NCBI RefSeq assembly: GCF_009905375.1
Contig: NC_133656.1
Coordinates: 230,915,739-230,979,738 of the forward strand
Direction: 5' to 3'
DNA from: Apium graveolens
Lineage: Eukaryota; Streptophyta; Magnoliopsida; Apiales; Apiaceae
Length of the DNA: 64,000 nucleotides
Shown: positions 12,425 through 24,199 of the stretch, one piece after another
Position numbering within the stretch: the stretch's first letter is position 1
How the letters are laid out: every line of letters begins with the position of its first letter
Notes under the pieces: generated by a model
Seen by the model: only the letters and a program-made list of their open reading frames with translations
Told to the model about the DNA's origin: nothing
Databases searched by the model: none
Program-made: the position numbers and the translations under genes

Positions 12425-12866
12425 TCTCCTGAAATATAACAGTCATATATAAGAAAATTGATTGATCCAAGCAGTTTATACATATATATCAGGAGAGTGT
12501 TGCCACTAAGACAATATCCTCATCCTCAGTTTAATTGGATCCATCCTGAGTGAATGATCATAATCTAGAAATACCAGCAACAGAAGCAACAATAATAGTA
12601 ATAACAATAATAACAATGCACAAGTATATATAAAAAAACTGAACAACAAAATAAATCAACTACTATATAGCAACCAACAGAAATCCAACTGACACAACTG
12701 AAATCCAACGGAAAAGTAACCATCCGAATACACAACAAAACTGGCTGTCATAACAACCTCTGCCTACTACAAACTACCACAACATAATGTACATATATAA
12801 GGAAAACAACTACAGAACTCCTGGAAGCCAACTCTGAGCTCTGTATCCCTTTGCTGCAACCCTGCT

Positions 12867-13358
12867 CTAACCACTGCCACTGCCACCGATAGACCCTAAC
12901 TCAAACACCAACCAATTCACCAGGTCCTGGTACTGAATGGCTTTGAGCTCTGAGCTAATAAAACAGTCAATGGATCTAGCCCTCTCAACAGCAGTCTGGG
13001 TCAAGGATCGCACACGGGCCTGCACATCAGGTGAAGGGGCAGTGATGCCCTGGAAAGGTCCAACTGGTATCTGGTCAAGCTGTGCAGCCAGCCCCGAACT
13101 CTGCTCTCTAATGAAAGATCTATCCACTGCTTGGTAAACATGGTAGGGAATCGGGGAAGAGGTACCGCTAGGGACAAAGGGAGGAACTGGTGGTCTCGAG
13201 GAGGAAGAACTGGGACAACAATCGGGAGGAAAATCCCTAACAGCAGACACAGACCTACGTACCCAGTGAGGACGGGCACTAGGTCCAGGAATATCCCTCA
13301 GTACAAAGCGAGGAACTGGTGGGGGAGGCATATGAGTCTCCTCAGCTACAACATTCAT
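12867..13358 (-). CDS. Leader ORF upstream of gag, proline/serine-rich, function unknown
   Basis: A 163-codon open frame lies between the primer-binding site and gag, on the element's coding strand. It starts ATG at 13358 (MNVVAEETHMPPPPVP) and stays open further upstream to at least 13430 through a Ser/Asp-rich stretch (DSDSSDSE). The product would be rich in Pro, Ser and Arg in its first half, with a hydrophilic end finishing SIGGSGSG; no catalytic motif or membrane segment is seen. Its survival is notable because gag, RT and integrase are full of stops. It may be a chance frame or a real extra ORF of this family; I cannot name it. Confidence 0.4.
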   Translation of the reverse strand: MNVVAEETHMPPPPVPRFVLRDIPGPSARPHWVRRSVSAVRDFPPDCCPSSSSSRPPVPPFVPSGTSSPIPYHVYQAVDRSFIREQSSGLAAQLDQIPVGPFQGITAPSPDVQARVRSLTQTAVERARSIDCFISSELKAIQYQDLVNWLVFELGSIGGSGSG

Positions 13359-13640
13359 GGTCCTCTCGGAGTCAGAACTATCTGAGTCTAATGGGTTCTC
13401 CCGGGACGGAGAACTAGAGATTATAATAGGCCACTGCCAATAAGATAAATATAAAGGAAAGATATAACAAGGTCAAGGCACTTCTATAAAAACATTTAAT
13501 AGATGTCAGGGTAACGCCGTTGGAACCCTCGACTGACCCTAACAATTTGCTCCTCTATATGAGTTGCTGACTCACCTTAGGACACAGTTCTACACCTATT
13601 CGACACAATTTCTAACCTGAATCAGAGACTTGAACCTGTA

Positions 13641-13652
13641 GCTCTGATACCA
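13641..13652 (-). other. Primer-binding site (initiator Met-tRNA) of the chromovirus
   Basis: On the minus strand TGGTATCAGAGC lies two bases inside the 5' LTR. It is the standard plant site complementary to the 3' end of initiator Met-tRNA, which primes minus-strand DNA synthesis. It proves the element reads right to left. Confidence 0.9.
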
Positions 13653-13654
13653 AC

Positions 13655-15881
13655 TGTGACGGCCTCAACCCGGGGTTAGGAGTTGACATCACTAAATACA
13701 ATTACCAGTAATGTAAACAACAAGATTATTATTAATATATATTAACTCGACCCCGAACCAAGATCCGATCCAGGTTCAAGTATGATCCAGGCTACACATT
13801 ATTACAAACCATTTATTCAAAAGTCTGACACAAACTAACTTATTCAGCAACTCATCAGACCGCATGTGGTTTGATACTAACTACCTCTGAGGAGCCGGGT
13901 CTGGATGGGGCAGAGACACGGTTCTGCCGAGGTCTGATTGGTCATCTAGGCATCTGCGATATATATATATATATATATATATATATGACAAGTTGCAAGG
14001 GTGAGCATAATCACTCAGCAGTACCAATATATGAATATCAAGATAAAAGCAGTAATGTAAACAGTGATAGGAACAAAACTATAATCAACATGAAATCTGA
14101 AATCCGTAAATCATTCAAACAACATTATATAAAGAAAAGCCGAGATAACTGGATATCACTGACTAGCATGTTTTTAACAAAATAATGTAGTAGTGTGATG
14201 TGTAAGTATCAGAGTCCAATTTTAGCATGCTATTCACATTTATAAAACCACTGTATCAATTACTCATTTCCTTACGGGAATCACAAAGCCAAATTAGATA
14301 CGTAACAGATATGTGAAGACAGCTAATCAGACTATCAACACTAGACGGCTCTAACTGTCATCCCATTTACCAGTTCCGGAACTCAGAGATGAGCTAGGTC
14401 TCTGACCTGCTGGACTAATCGGTTATATAGTGCGCGCAACTGAATTAACCTCTTACACCGCCTCAATAGGCCTACTATGGCCCCAATGTATCCCATATTT
14501 GATCGTTTTATCCAGTTTTCAAAATCACGTGTACCTATCTCATTTCAAAACCATTCACTTTAACAACACACATATAAAATCTAGTTCACAAATCATCTCA
14601 TTTGAGATAGGTACCTTTCGAAGTTACTTTTCCCCAATACAGATTTAAAATGGTGATTTATAACAACAGGGGATACGTAACTTAAAACGTTTATGTTCCT
14701 TTACGATATTAAAATATTAGTTATTCATATATACTGAACCATGAAAGAATGGTCATGGGTACTTTCCTTGCAACTCTTTCGGAAACCCTAACTCGCTTTT
14801 ACGCTAACTTCGGTCCTGGCGAAACACAACTGGGATCGGAGGAAATAAGTCGGAGAAACAGAAACAGCGGTGACCGGAAGTACCGAGAAGAAGAGGGGAA
14901 GGAGACGTGAACGGGAGAGTAGAGGAGAGAGGACAGAAAGAGATTTTTTTATGAGAGAAAAACATAGAAAATTCAAGAAAGGCCGAGAGATGAGAGACAA
15001 GAGAACTGATGTTTGTGTGTGTTTATCTGACTGCCACGAATCAGTAATAGGAAACACGTGTCCGAAAATTAATAACTTACCCTTGTCTCGATCGATTCAG
15101 ATACAATATACTAATAGATTTTTAATCAGGTCCGAACCAAAATAATCTTACAGTATTGTAATTATCCCGAACTTGACAAAACATAAGTTTTGAAATTTTA
15201 AAACAAATTTTGGAGTGCAATAACTATCCGGATTTAGCGATCGAACGAAAAAAGGTGCGGTTAAAAACATATCAAAATAAATCCAAATTAGTCTTAAAAT
15301 GTCAAAAATATCCCAGAGTAAATAAAAACATAAATTACAAAATTTTAAAACAACTTTTGAAGTGCACTTTATACCCGCTTTTAATAATTAAACGAAATAG
15401 CGCGCGAGTGAAATTAATCCCGAAAATTTCCAAAATAATTTTAAAATTCTCAGAATATTATAAACTTAGGAAAATATGAATTTCATGATTTTTGAAAAAT
15501 TATGGAATTAAATATGGATTTTACAAATAAACACAATCAGAAAATCTTTTAAGGTTAAATAATTAATAATATTTTGATTTCTCAATTTTATAAAATTCCA
15601 AAAATAATTATTGAGATTATAAATTTATAAAAACAATTTTAGAGGCAATCCATATATTTATGAAATTAAAACTGTAATAAAATCACTTTTACAACCGAAA
15701 CCAAACCATATAACTCAATAATAAATCACAAAAATTCCAACCTATATACCAATAAATCATAAACACATAATAATCATCAACACACTGTTGCCAAAACCAA
15801 TACACATTTTTATTTAATTATTTACTTAATTATTACACTTTTAAAATAATAAAAATAGTAGAAAATATATGAGTCGTTATA
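13655..15881 (-). repeat. 5' LTR of the chromovirus
   Basis: 2,227 bp, beginning TGTGACGGCCTCAACC and ending GAGTCGTTATA as in 4733-7008, and followed by the ATGAT duplication. It contains a shorter TA tract (about 13959-13986). Short frames shared by both LTRs are mirrored by-products, not genes. Confidence 0.9.
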
Positions 15882-15886
15882 ATGAT

Positions 15887-17197
15887 CATCGCATTTGTTT
15901 GCTAATTACAATAACCTATTTTTTGCTATGTTACATGTTTTTGGATCTTTCACAATTTAAATAAATTATTTTTATATTTTCCCATGGGCCTATTAATAAC
16001 TAAATGAAGAACAATCTTATGTAAATATTATCAGTTATAGTTGTGAAGTTTATAATACAATTTTGTGGTATGGTATTTGTTTTTCCTAATCAATTACGAG
16101 TTTTGCAAGATGTGTGGCATTGTTGCATACATGATTTGCTTCCAATTAAAATTGTAATTCTAATTTGGTGGAAAAGAGACCTGATTCTCAGAATTTGACC
16201 CTTACTGTTTTAGGATTTTCAGAGAGTACTGCATCGCCAACAGGTATTCCCACTCAATCTCAACCAAGTTGGGTTACCCAACTACAAAATTATGTAGCAT
16301 TTCAAATCTATAAAAAGGCCATTAGGTTAGCACAATGTTAATTGCTCAGCACATATGGTTATAATTATTTACACAGTCTGCTTTTGCTTTGTTAAAAATA
16401 AAGATCATACTTGAATTGGATTAATTTAAGGATTCACTTAATTGTTATATGTCAAGTGTATTTCGTTGATGGTAATAATCAGGGTGCACCAGAAACTCTG
16501 GACAAAGAAAAAAAAGAGAGAGCTTCATTATAGAAGTTGCAAATTTTGTTATCAGGAAAGCTTGCAAGACCTCAAAAAGACCACTCAAGTGTAAGTCAAA
16601 TGGTAAAAGCTATAACGGGCTTATGAATTTTAGGTACTAATAATGCAATATTAGTGAACAGTGTATTTATGTTGTTTATCTTTTGTATTCAACAAATTAT
16701 CTCGCTAACCTATATGTACAAGAGATTGCAGGAGTATAATACCAGTTTGCATGATTATAATAGTAAACTCCGGAAAAAGCTTGCTATTATTAATCAAACC
16801 CTTAAGTGGTTAGAAAAAGAAAAAACTAAATAAAGAATAATCTATTGTAAATGGTTCAGATTGGGTCATCAACCAAAGTAATGTAGTTGCAATTTGGAGG
16901 CATGTGTTGGCAGATTGTGTAGATGGTGAAATGACATTTAGATTGTAAATTAAATAGTTTGATCAACTACTTTACCAAAAAAATAAATCTAGAAGGAATA
17001 TTAACTTTTAATGAGTTTCATAATTGAAAAAAAAATGAAATTAAGCTATGTAGGAATCTTACTCTGATAAAATAAAAAATCTTCTGATTGCGGAAGTTTG
17101 CTGCTTATAATGGAGCAGCAAACTCGAGGTGATCCAAAGTTAGGTATCCGTTACATCTAATCGGGGAAGAAGTTTTGGGAATTGTAGAGGGTTCCAA
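15887..17197. other. Intergenic DNA with splice-like signals, no gene established
   Basis: This right flank of the chromovirus was continuous with the sequence before 4728. One short frame at 16732-16833 follows an AG acceptor-like site and ends in TAA; its 33 codons are Lys/Leu/Asn-rich (KLRKKLAIINQTLK) and could be the last exon of a decayed gene. Other GT/AG-flanked bits occur at about 16214 and 16485. I could not connect them or recognise a product. Confidence 0.35.
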
Positions 17198-17483
17198 GTG
17201 CAGTTGAAGTTTAATACGATAAAGGACTGTATCTGTTACGGTGATCCAAAATTTTGTAACAATGATGTCAAGAAGGCTTTGGATTTTGCACTTGAGCATG
17301 AGATGATAATTAAACAAAATCCAGGGGAAGGATTTCAATATATAGGCATAATTGAGAAATTGTGGAAATGCGTAGAAGCTGTGGCGGTAACCTGGATCAG
17401 TACCCAAAAGCTAATTCGGATGGAATTCATAACATTTTAAGTTACTCTGCTAGCCATTCATCAATTATGGCTTCTCAGTGCAG
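17198..17483 (+). pseudogene. Fragment of a plant LOTUS/OST-HTH domain protein gene
   Basis: Codons from 17198 give KKALDFALEHEMIIKQN, then FQYIGIIEKLWKCV. From memory of the plant family this matches the end of an OST-HTH (LOTUS) winged-helix domain, followed by a conserved GGN..QYPKA...SSIMASQCR stretch. That second part is here too (GGNLDQYPKA, SSIMASQCR) but one base out of frame, implying a 1-nt deletion at about 17375. The fragment ends at a GT (CAG/GTGATT), as at an exon end. LOTUS domains bind RNA and RNA helicases; plant members often also carry a NYN nuclease domain, which is not present here. An isolated, frameshifted exon piece suggests a captured or decaying gene. Confidence 0.6.
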
Positions 17484-17579
17484 GTGATTTATGTACTCGG
17501 ACTCTAAGTTTCTTCTTTTGAAATTATATTTTGTTAAATACCGTTTCAATCAATCTCTAAAACAGGCATGAAGCAGGTT

Positions 17580-18438
17580 TTGATCTTATCATCAAACACA
17601 ACATGTACAGATTCCATAACAATGTTGGTTCTTAGATTGTAGACTCTATATGCTTTTCCAACAGCATATCCAACAAAGATACTTTCATCAGTTTTGACAT
17701 CAAACTTTCCATGTTGATCAGTTTAATTCTTTAAAATATAACATTTGCATCCAAATACATGAAGAAAGTTCAGTGTTGGATTCCTATTCTTGAATAATTG
17801 ATAAGGAGTCATGCACTTGGCTTCATTAACCAAATAAATATCTTGAGTGTAGCATGCAGTGTCGACAGCTTCAACCCAGAAATAAGTTGGTAACTTTTAT
17901 TCTTTCAGCATGGTTCTAGCAGCTTCAATCAATGTTCTATTCTTACTTTCAACTACTCCATTTTGTTGTGGAGTCCTTATAGCAGAGAACTCATGCATGG
18001 TTCCATTTTCTCCACAGAACAACCTCATTCTAGAATTCTTGAACTCAGTTCCATTGTCACTCCTAATTCTTCTTACTTTGAGATCATGATGATTGTTGAC
18101 TTGCCTTATATGATTGATAATGATTTCACTTGCTTTATCCTTTTATCCAAGAAAATATGTCCATGAGAACTTTAAAAAATTATCCACAATCACTAGGCAA
18201 TACTTCTTCTTTCAGATTGACAATATATTGACTGGTCCAAACAAATCCATGTGCAACAGTTGTAGAGGTTCATCAATTGTTAATTCAAGCTTTCTTTTGA
18301 ATGATGCTTTCACTTGTTTTCCTATTTGACAAGCACCACACAGTCCATCTTTAGAGAACTCGACTTGAGGAATGCCTCTAACAAGGTCTTTCCTGACCAA
18401 TTCATTCATGGTCTTGAAGTTCAAATGATAGAGCTATA
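17580..18438 (-). pseudogene. SIRE-type copia integrase fragment
   Basis: The minus strand matches the integrase of the young element at about 55800-56640 nearly line for line: [28 protein letters not shown], the CXXC pair, [22 protein letters not shown], and downstream the segment encoding the VFDDKK-like end. Internal stops and small indels break it. It is truncated at 18438, where an LTR begins, so it probably belongs to an outer copia copy into which the 18439 element inserted. Confidence 0.8.
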
Positions 18439-19376
18439 TGTTAGGTCCCGAATTATCGTAGAGGGGGGGGGGTGAATACGATAATCACTAAATTAAAAAT
18501 TCTTTCGAATCTTTAGCGGATAAAATATTTAGTGCTCGGTTAGTGGTTTCATGTTCTTGAGAGGAATAGTGTTTGGAACGATAAAAACGAGGAACACAAG
18601 ATATTCGGGGAAATATATATTCGTATATAAATCCTCGAGGGTGTTGCTACACTCCGATAAATAAATTAACCGGCTACAATCTAAGAACAACAAAGTTCCT
18701 AGCTACTAAAAAGATTTACAAATCAAATCCTATACAATGATCTAGCTTTTGTTTGTATTAGGATTTAATTACGGTGTAACGATTATAATGCCCCTATGAA
18801 TATACAAGAGTTAAATCGGGCATTATAACGTTCCTCCGGTGAGAAGTTAAACGGATATACAAGGTGCCGGAGCTTCTCTGTAAATCTCCGCTTCTTGTTT
18901 TATCAGCTCTCTTTTTTTAGAGAGGAAGATAAACAGAACTCTCTCAGATCTGCTGCAAAGTGTAGTCTTTATACACAATAAAATTGTGTGGCTGAGGTTG
19001 AGTACCTTCTGTGGCGAACAAACCTTCTGTGGCGACATGAGTCTCTGTGGTGACAGGGAGGCACACTTGCTTGTTTATTTTGTATGGCGACAAGGAGGGG
19101 AGGCTTGTTATTTCCTGTGGCGACAGGTTTACTCCAAGTACATGTTCATGTACTTAACAAAAAATAAAACAAAACCTTATAACCTGTGTGGCGACAAATG
19201 TCACACAAGGTTACCTTTTATCTTATGATTTCCTTTTCTTTTATTATCAATGTGTTTTCCTTTTTTGTTATCTTTTTGTTATTGTTTGTTTTTGTTTTTG
19301 TTTTGTTTTCTTTTTGTTTTCTTTTCTTTTTCTCTTTTGTTTTTTTGTTTTATATTGTAATTAATTTAATTTATAA
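18439..19376 (-). repeat. LTR copy (3' side) of the degenerate copia element
   Basis: It begins TGTTAGGTCCCGAATTATCG and runs parallel to 28513-29417. Near its right part, (A/G)TGGCGACA recurs about five times (about 19010-19195), and it then enters a T-rich tract. The true LTR may extend further right, towards the polypurine-like tract at about 19719. Confidence 0.75.
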
Positions 19377-19718
19377 AGTAATCATCATCAACTTCTTTTG
19401 TACAACCACATTTCCTGTTGAGAAGCGCATATCTATCTTTCTTCTTCCCCTATGAGAATCAACTGTTTAAAGGAGATCACCTTCATTTACCACCTCTCTC
19501 GTACAATAGGATTCGCAGATAAAAACCAATGGTACTCCCCTTTTGGAAAACAGCTTATCCCCTAATGAAGAATAGTGATGAACCAAACAACTTCTTCTGA
19601 TTACTAGGAAATCACCTTGTGTTTTACCACCTCTCCCGTACAATAAGATCCGTAGTTACAAACAACAATAGTGTGGTGTAATGTACATGTGCTTTACCTT
19701 TTCTTCATGCCTGCTATT

Positions 19719-19729
19719 TCTCCCCCTTA
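19719..19729 (-). other. Candidate polypurine tract
   Basis: The minus strand reads CTAAGGGGGAG, like the tract that abuts the 3' LTR of the young SIRE element at 48683. A second, similar tract occurs at about 19766-19775. Either could mark the inner LTR edge. Confidence 0.4.
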
Positions 19730-20440
19730 GTTGAGGAATCCTCCAAACTATTATTTAAGCTTTTATCTCCCCCTTAGAGAAGGAATGTATGATGTTATCT
19801 GAAGGAGTTCTTAAATGTTACTTGGTTGGAAAAGAAATAACAAGTCTGAGTCTGATCAACCATGTCCCTTTAAATGTTGTAAGAATGACTTCACTGTTGA
19901 TCATCATGTTCACCAATCTTCCCAACTCCTTATACCTCCCAACTGTGAGATCACCAATTGTTACCAGTTGTTAGGTCCCAAAGTTAGATCCTGAAGTATT
20001 CTAATCTAATCTGTAAATGTTAGGTTCCTAAGAGTTAGGTTCCGATCATAAACAGATTCGAGATCCGAAGTATCAAGAACCATGTTTAGGGATAGGGAAT
20101 GGGATATGGTGTTTATCTTTCTTCCTCACTGTGAGTGTGTGATTCTGTTTCATGTACCTCACAAGTGTTTCACTCTTCTCTCCACTCGTGTTTACACTCA
20201 TTTTCACAAGTGTATCACTCCTCTCATAGCTCCAAAATGCAGCTGTACCTGCAAAGAAAATCACCTTAGCCATCCTTAAGGAGGTCACAGGTGGTGCAAT
20301 GGGAGTTCGCAAATCCCCATCCTTGTTAGACTCGTCAGATAAATCTAAGTCATAATCTACAAGTTGCTAGTTTCCCTTTTAGGGTTCCAGATTTGAACTT
20401 TGGGAAGGTCAACAATGATCCAAAGAATTTAACATAAAGA

Positions 20441-20716
20441 TCAAAGTTCCCTTCTAATGTCTGTGAAGACATTTCCTTGTGACTCATCAGGTAAATCTGA
20501 ATCATTGTCAACAAGTTGCCGATCTGCACCTATGTCAGATCCACTATCCGCAGATGCATCCAGGGGATTTAAGCCTGGGGAGGTAGACACTGACCCCTGA
20601 CTTATGGCTATTGGATCAGTATCCTTTCCTAACACCTGTAAATGTAATTGGTCCATTAAAGAACCTTGAACAATCGAATCTGACCTTAAAATGGTCAAAA
20701 CTCTTATTTTCGTCAA
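20441..20716 (-). pseudogene. Acidic ORF remnant, possibly of the SIRE third ORF
   Basis: A 91-codon frame (IRVLTILRSDSIVQGSLMD, then a Ser/Asp-rich stretch with DNDSDLPDESQ). It lies where the third ORF would be in the old element, between RT remnants and the 3' LTR. The intact counterpart also has an acidic Ser/Asp stretch (NSDDDDSISFD), but no clear alignment could be made by eye. Confidence 0.3.
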
Positions 20717-21439
20717 CTCATCCTTTGTGTGTGTAACCTTTCCTTGTGCATCAAGAATTGCTTATGTTTGAGGTGGTGACACTACATCGGATACCCTAGC
20801 CGACAGACGAATTTCAATAGACGCACCCTGTTGAGAGGATGAATCTAGTAACTATTTTTGTGCCTTTTCAGCCATTACATCTTTTTGAGAAGAGTATGGG
20901 GGCTAGCAGTTGTCTCTGTTTAAATATATCTCAACTTTGTAGGAGACAGAGCTGCTGGGTTGACTTCAGAACCTTCCTTATGTAGTGCACTAAGGCACTA
21001 TCTCCCTCACGCTCATTCATACTTCATTTTAGGGGTAAGAGAGTGTTGGTTGGTTCTGTTTGTGTGTTTGTATTTACATTCTGGGATAAAAGTTGTGGGT
21101 TTTCAACCTCATGACTATCAAATGAAAGAATGTCATTGGAGGCTGAACCTGCATCACAGAGCATATGACAATATAGAGATAAAATGCACTTAATATCTAT
21201 AATGAATGAAAATTATGCATTTAATATTTTGAGAGAAATAATGTACAATAGTGATTTCAAAAGATTTTAATGAAATAAGCAATCACCAATGTAGAAAGAA
21301 GTTTGATTTTTCTCTTAAAACTGTTTGAGTGCACAAGTCTGTTTTTATGCCTAAAAAGATAAATGATTTGATTAGACACAGATTGATGACCTAGCACTAT
21401 TAAGAAGAGAAATAAAGATTTTATCTTCCAATATGAATG

Positions 21440-23000
21440 ATTTTTTGTAAAAGCATTGATCACTTAGGGTAAAGTCTAAGCAATTCCCATTCATGTCAAA
21501 AGCTCCACAATTTATCTTTATAAGAATATAATGAACAAAATTGTTTATTGATAAATAATATTAATAAGACTGACTATGCTGCCGATTTCAAATTATAGTG
21601 AATCTGCCAGATATAGCAAATCATATAAATCCACTAGAACTTAAAATCTCACAATTATCTGCAACAAAATATTAACAATATATCATTGCCTGATACTTGT
21701 CGAGTACTTTGGATACCAATAATTATGTTGCGTCCTATTTTAAATATTAAAATAAGATATCAATGAATTAAATACCAATTATCTATCAAAAAGACATCAA
21801 CATTCAATTTCATATATCATACAATTGTTAACTCCTAACAACTGTAATATCTCAAACAATACTGGTTTGATAAATAAAGCAACATTAACCAACATTATCT
21901 TGTTTACAATCTTAGAAAAGTATTCTAAGTTCCATATACTTTGATTCATTGAGTATTGCATCTATTATCAAAGTGTTTAGAAATTTGCAAATAAGTATAA
22001 AAAATTATTCTAACTTGACAACATATGGTTACTTCTAATAAAGCAATCAAACATTTTAACCATAGTTGTACTTAAGAAAAATTTCTACACTTTTTATATT
22101 AGTATAAGTAACTGAAAATAAGCATTGATTACTTAGAGGAGTTCTAAGTAATGTCACAAATACTAATACTTCACAATTAGTTCATAGTTTAAACTCTTAA
22201 CTAAGTATCATTGACTGACATAAGTCTAGAATTAGCACTCAACTAATCATGCTACAATCATAATTCTGATTTCAGTGAATTCTTGAGATGTAAATATTAC
22301 TAAATTCACTAAAACCAAAATCTCATAATTAACTTATAACACACAAGTTACAATCAATATACTAGATATCAATTATTGACAAATTTAGTTATAATCAATC
22401 ATGCTGCTTATTTATTTTAAGTTAGTTTGAATTATGGAGCAAATAAAATTATTGAATTGCTTCAATTTTCATAATCCAAACTACCCAAAATAAATACTAA
22501 ATAAATAAATACTAAATATCTATGAGTTAGATACTAGCACTTAAATATTTACAATTACCCTTGAATAATCACCAATAGAATATATGAGTTATACACATTG
22601 CAATCACTCTTTGGATAATTAATAATTTTAGAAATATTTTCTAAGCATATAAAATATTGAGAGTTTTATACACATAACTTAGAAAATACTTCAACTTTCA
22701 ATATTAGTGATTTTAGAAATAAGCATTGATTACTTTAAACAAAAATTCTAAACAATATCACTAATATTAAAAGTATCATAATTGCTCATACAGGATACAA
22801 ATAACTATGCTACATATTATTTTAATACAATTCAAATTATGAGACTGATATGGAATGTAATTGTCTTTAGTCATAATTTTAAATCAATTAAAATAATATT
22901 CAAACTTAATGATGTAATACTTAACTACCACAAATGTATATGGCATTGTACTCATGATAATCAAGATAGTAGCACTAAGTACGAGATACTGGATTACTGA
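21440..23000. repeat. Degenerate long tandem repeat in copia spacer
   Basis: The phrase AAGCATTGAT(C/T)ACTT followed shortly by TCTAA(G/A)(T/C)AA recurs at about 21451, 22119 and 22713, spaced roughly 600-660 bp. After each copy come related words (CACAATT, then ATGCT, then AATTC/TCAAATTAT). Similarity is partial. The region has no coding content. Confidence 0.4.
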
Positions 23001-23062
23001 TAAATTCACAAGTCCTTTAAATATTGAAGATTTAATACTTGTGAACTTATATAGAGAATTCC

Positions 23063-23703
23063 TTATAGATGGGATTTCCAACTAATATGCAATGAATGAT
23101 ATCCCACACTTACAAACCAATCTTGAAAGATTAATTTTAACAAGTGATTTAATAAGTATTTCTGCAAGTGACTCTTTGACTGAAAGACATGGTCTCGAAA
23201 TAAATGATACCTGTGTGAAGGTGCCTTGTCATAGAGTGTTCCACAGAGTTGTTGGATTTGAAGTTGTTTCTCATCATAACAAGAAATTAATCTTCTTCCA
23301 CGAAGTTGACAACTTCTCAAGATGCTTCTCATGTCACTTAAGTTGCAGCTTCAGAGATGATTCTCCTGTCTTTCTTACCACCTGCGTAATCTATATCTAT
23401 ATAGCCAAACATGTTAAGCATATAATCTTTAGGGTACTTTACTCCAAGAGTTGATAGTCCCTTAAGATATCTAATAATCTTGTTAATAGCTATTAGATTG
23501 GATTCTATAGGATCCACTTGGAACCTTACACTTTGGTATCTTGAGAACATTGCATGTTGTCTATTAGCATTTGAGTAAAAGAGTGAGCTCATCATACCTC
23601 TATAGCTTGTCATTATACCTGAGTTGCACTGATCAAGCTTTAGTGGTTTCTGTTGGTAAGTAGTCTTGGCATGTTCAGAATCTTCTAAATTTTGCATCTT
23701 CAA
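23063..23703 (-). pseudogene. Copia RT/RNase H remnant
   Basis: The minus strand encodes SYRGMMSSLFYSNANRQ, then RFQVDPIESNLIAINKIIRYLKG and FGYIDIDYAGGKKDR. These correspond to [26 protein letters not shown] and [11 protein letters not shown] in the young element's pol. The active-site region and most of RT are missing or unreadable. It is the clearest coding remnant inside the 18439-29417 element. Confidence 0.8.
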
Positions 23704-24199
23704 AAGATCCTTAACTTACTTGTATTGCCATCATTCTTTTGATTTACTTGTGCTCCTAAAAGAATTGTTCTTTTGGCTTGCTTGAGCTCCTAAAAGAATT
23801 ATTCTAATGGCTTGCTTAAAGTAATTCCAAAAAAAATTGTAACCTTTCCAACATGCTCCTCCATACCTACTCTGCAATTACTTAGCAAATAATCTTGCAC
23901 AAGTTTTTGTTAGTAGACCAACATATAACATTATCATTATATCAGAGCACGTATATAATATTATGTTTGTGCCTAGTGATAAGAGATTTATTAATATGAC
24001 GACTCTACTAGTTCACATTTAACTGTAACTTCAGTTAGAGTGTCATACCATGTCCTTGACTATTGCTTGAGTAGTATACTAGTTCATACCAACCTGAAGT
24101 GAGATTATGAAGAAGAGATATGCATAGTCCAATAGATCTGCAACTGCAAAGTCCATGAACTGTGGTGCATTGACTTCCTCTTTTGACTCACCAACCAGG

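Larger units (their letters stand above)
4733..15881 (-). mobile_element. Ty3/gypsy chromovirus (Tekay/Del-like), complete but degenerate
   Basis: The element is bounded by direct LTRs (4733-7008 and 13655-15881) and by a perfect 5-bp duplication ATGAT at 4728-4732 and 15882-15886. On the minus strand the order is 5' LTR, Met-tRNA primer site, leader ORF, gag, protease, RT, RNase H, integrase, chromodomain, polypurine tract, 3' LTR. Integrase after RT marks Ty3/gypsy; the C-terminal chromodomain and long LTRs suggest the Tekay/Del lineage (family knowledge). The outer LTR ends read TG on the left and TA on the right where TG...CA is expected, so one terminal base has mutated. Frames carry many stops and shifts and the LTRs differ clearly, so the element is old and inactive. 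A second insertion at 9350-10120 splits its RT. Confidence 0.9.

Noticed and set aside
19186..19455. Phe/Val/Leu-rich frame that looks like a membrane protein
   Set aside because: It is a T-rich simple tract at the LTR edge; hydrophobicity comes from TTT/GTT codons only.
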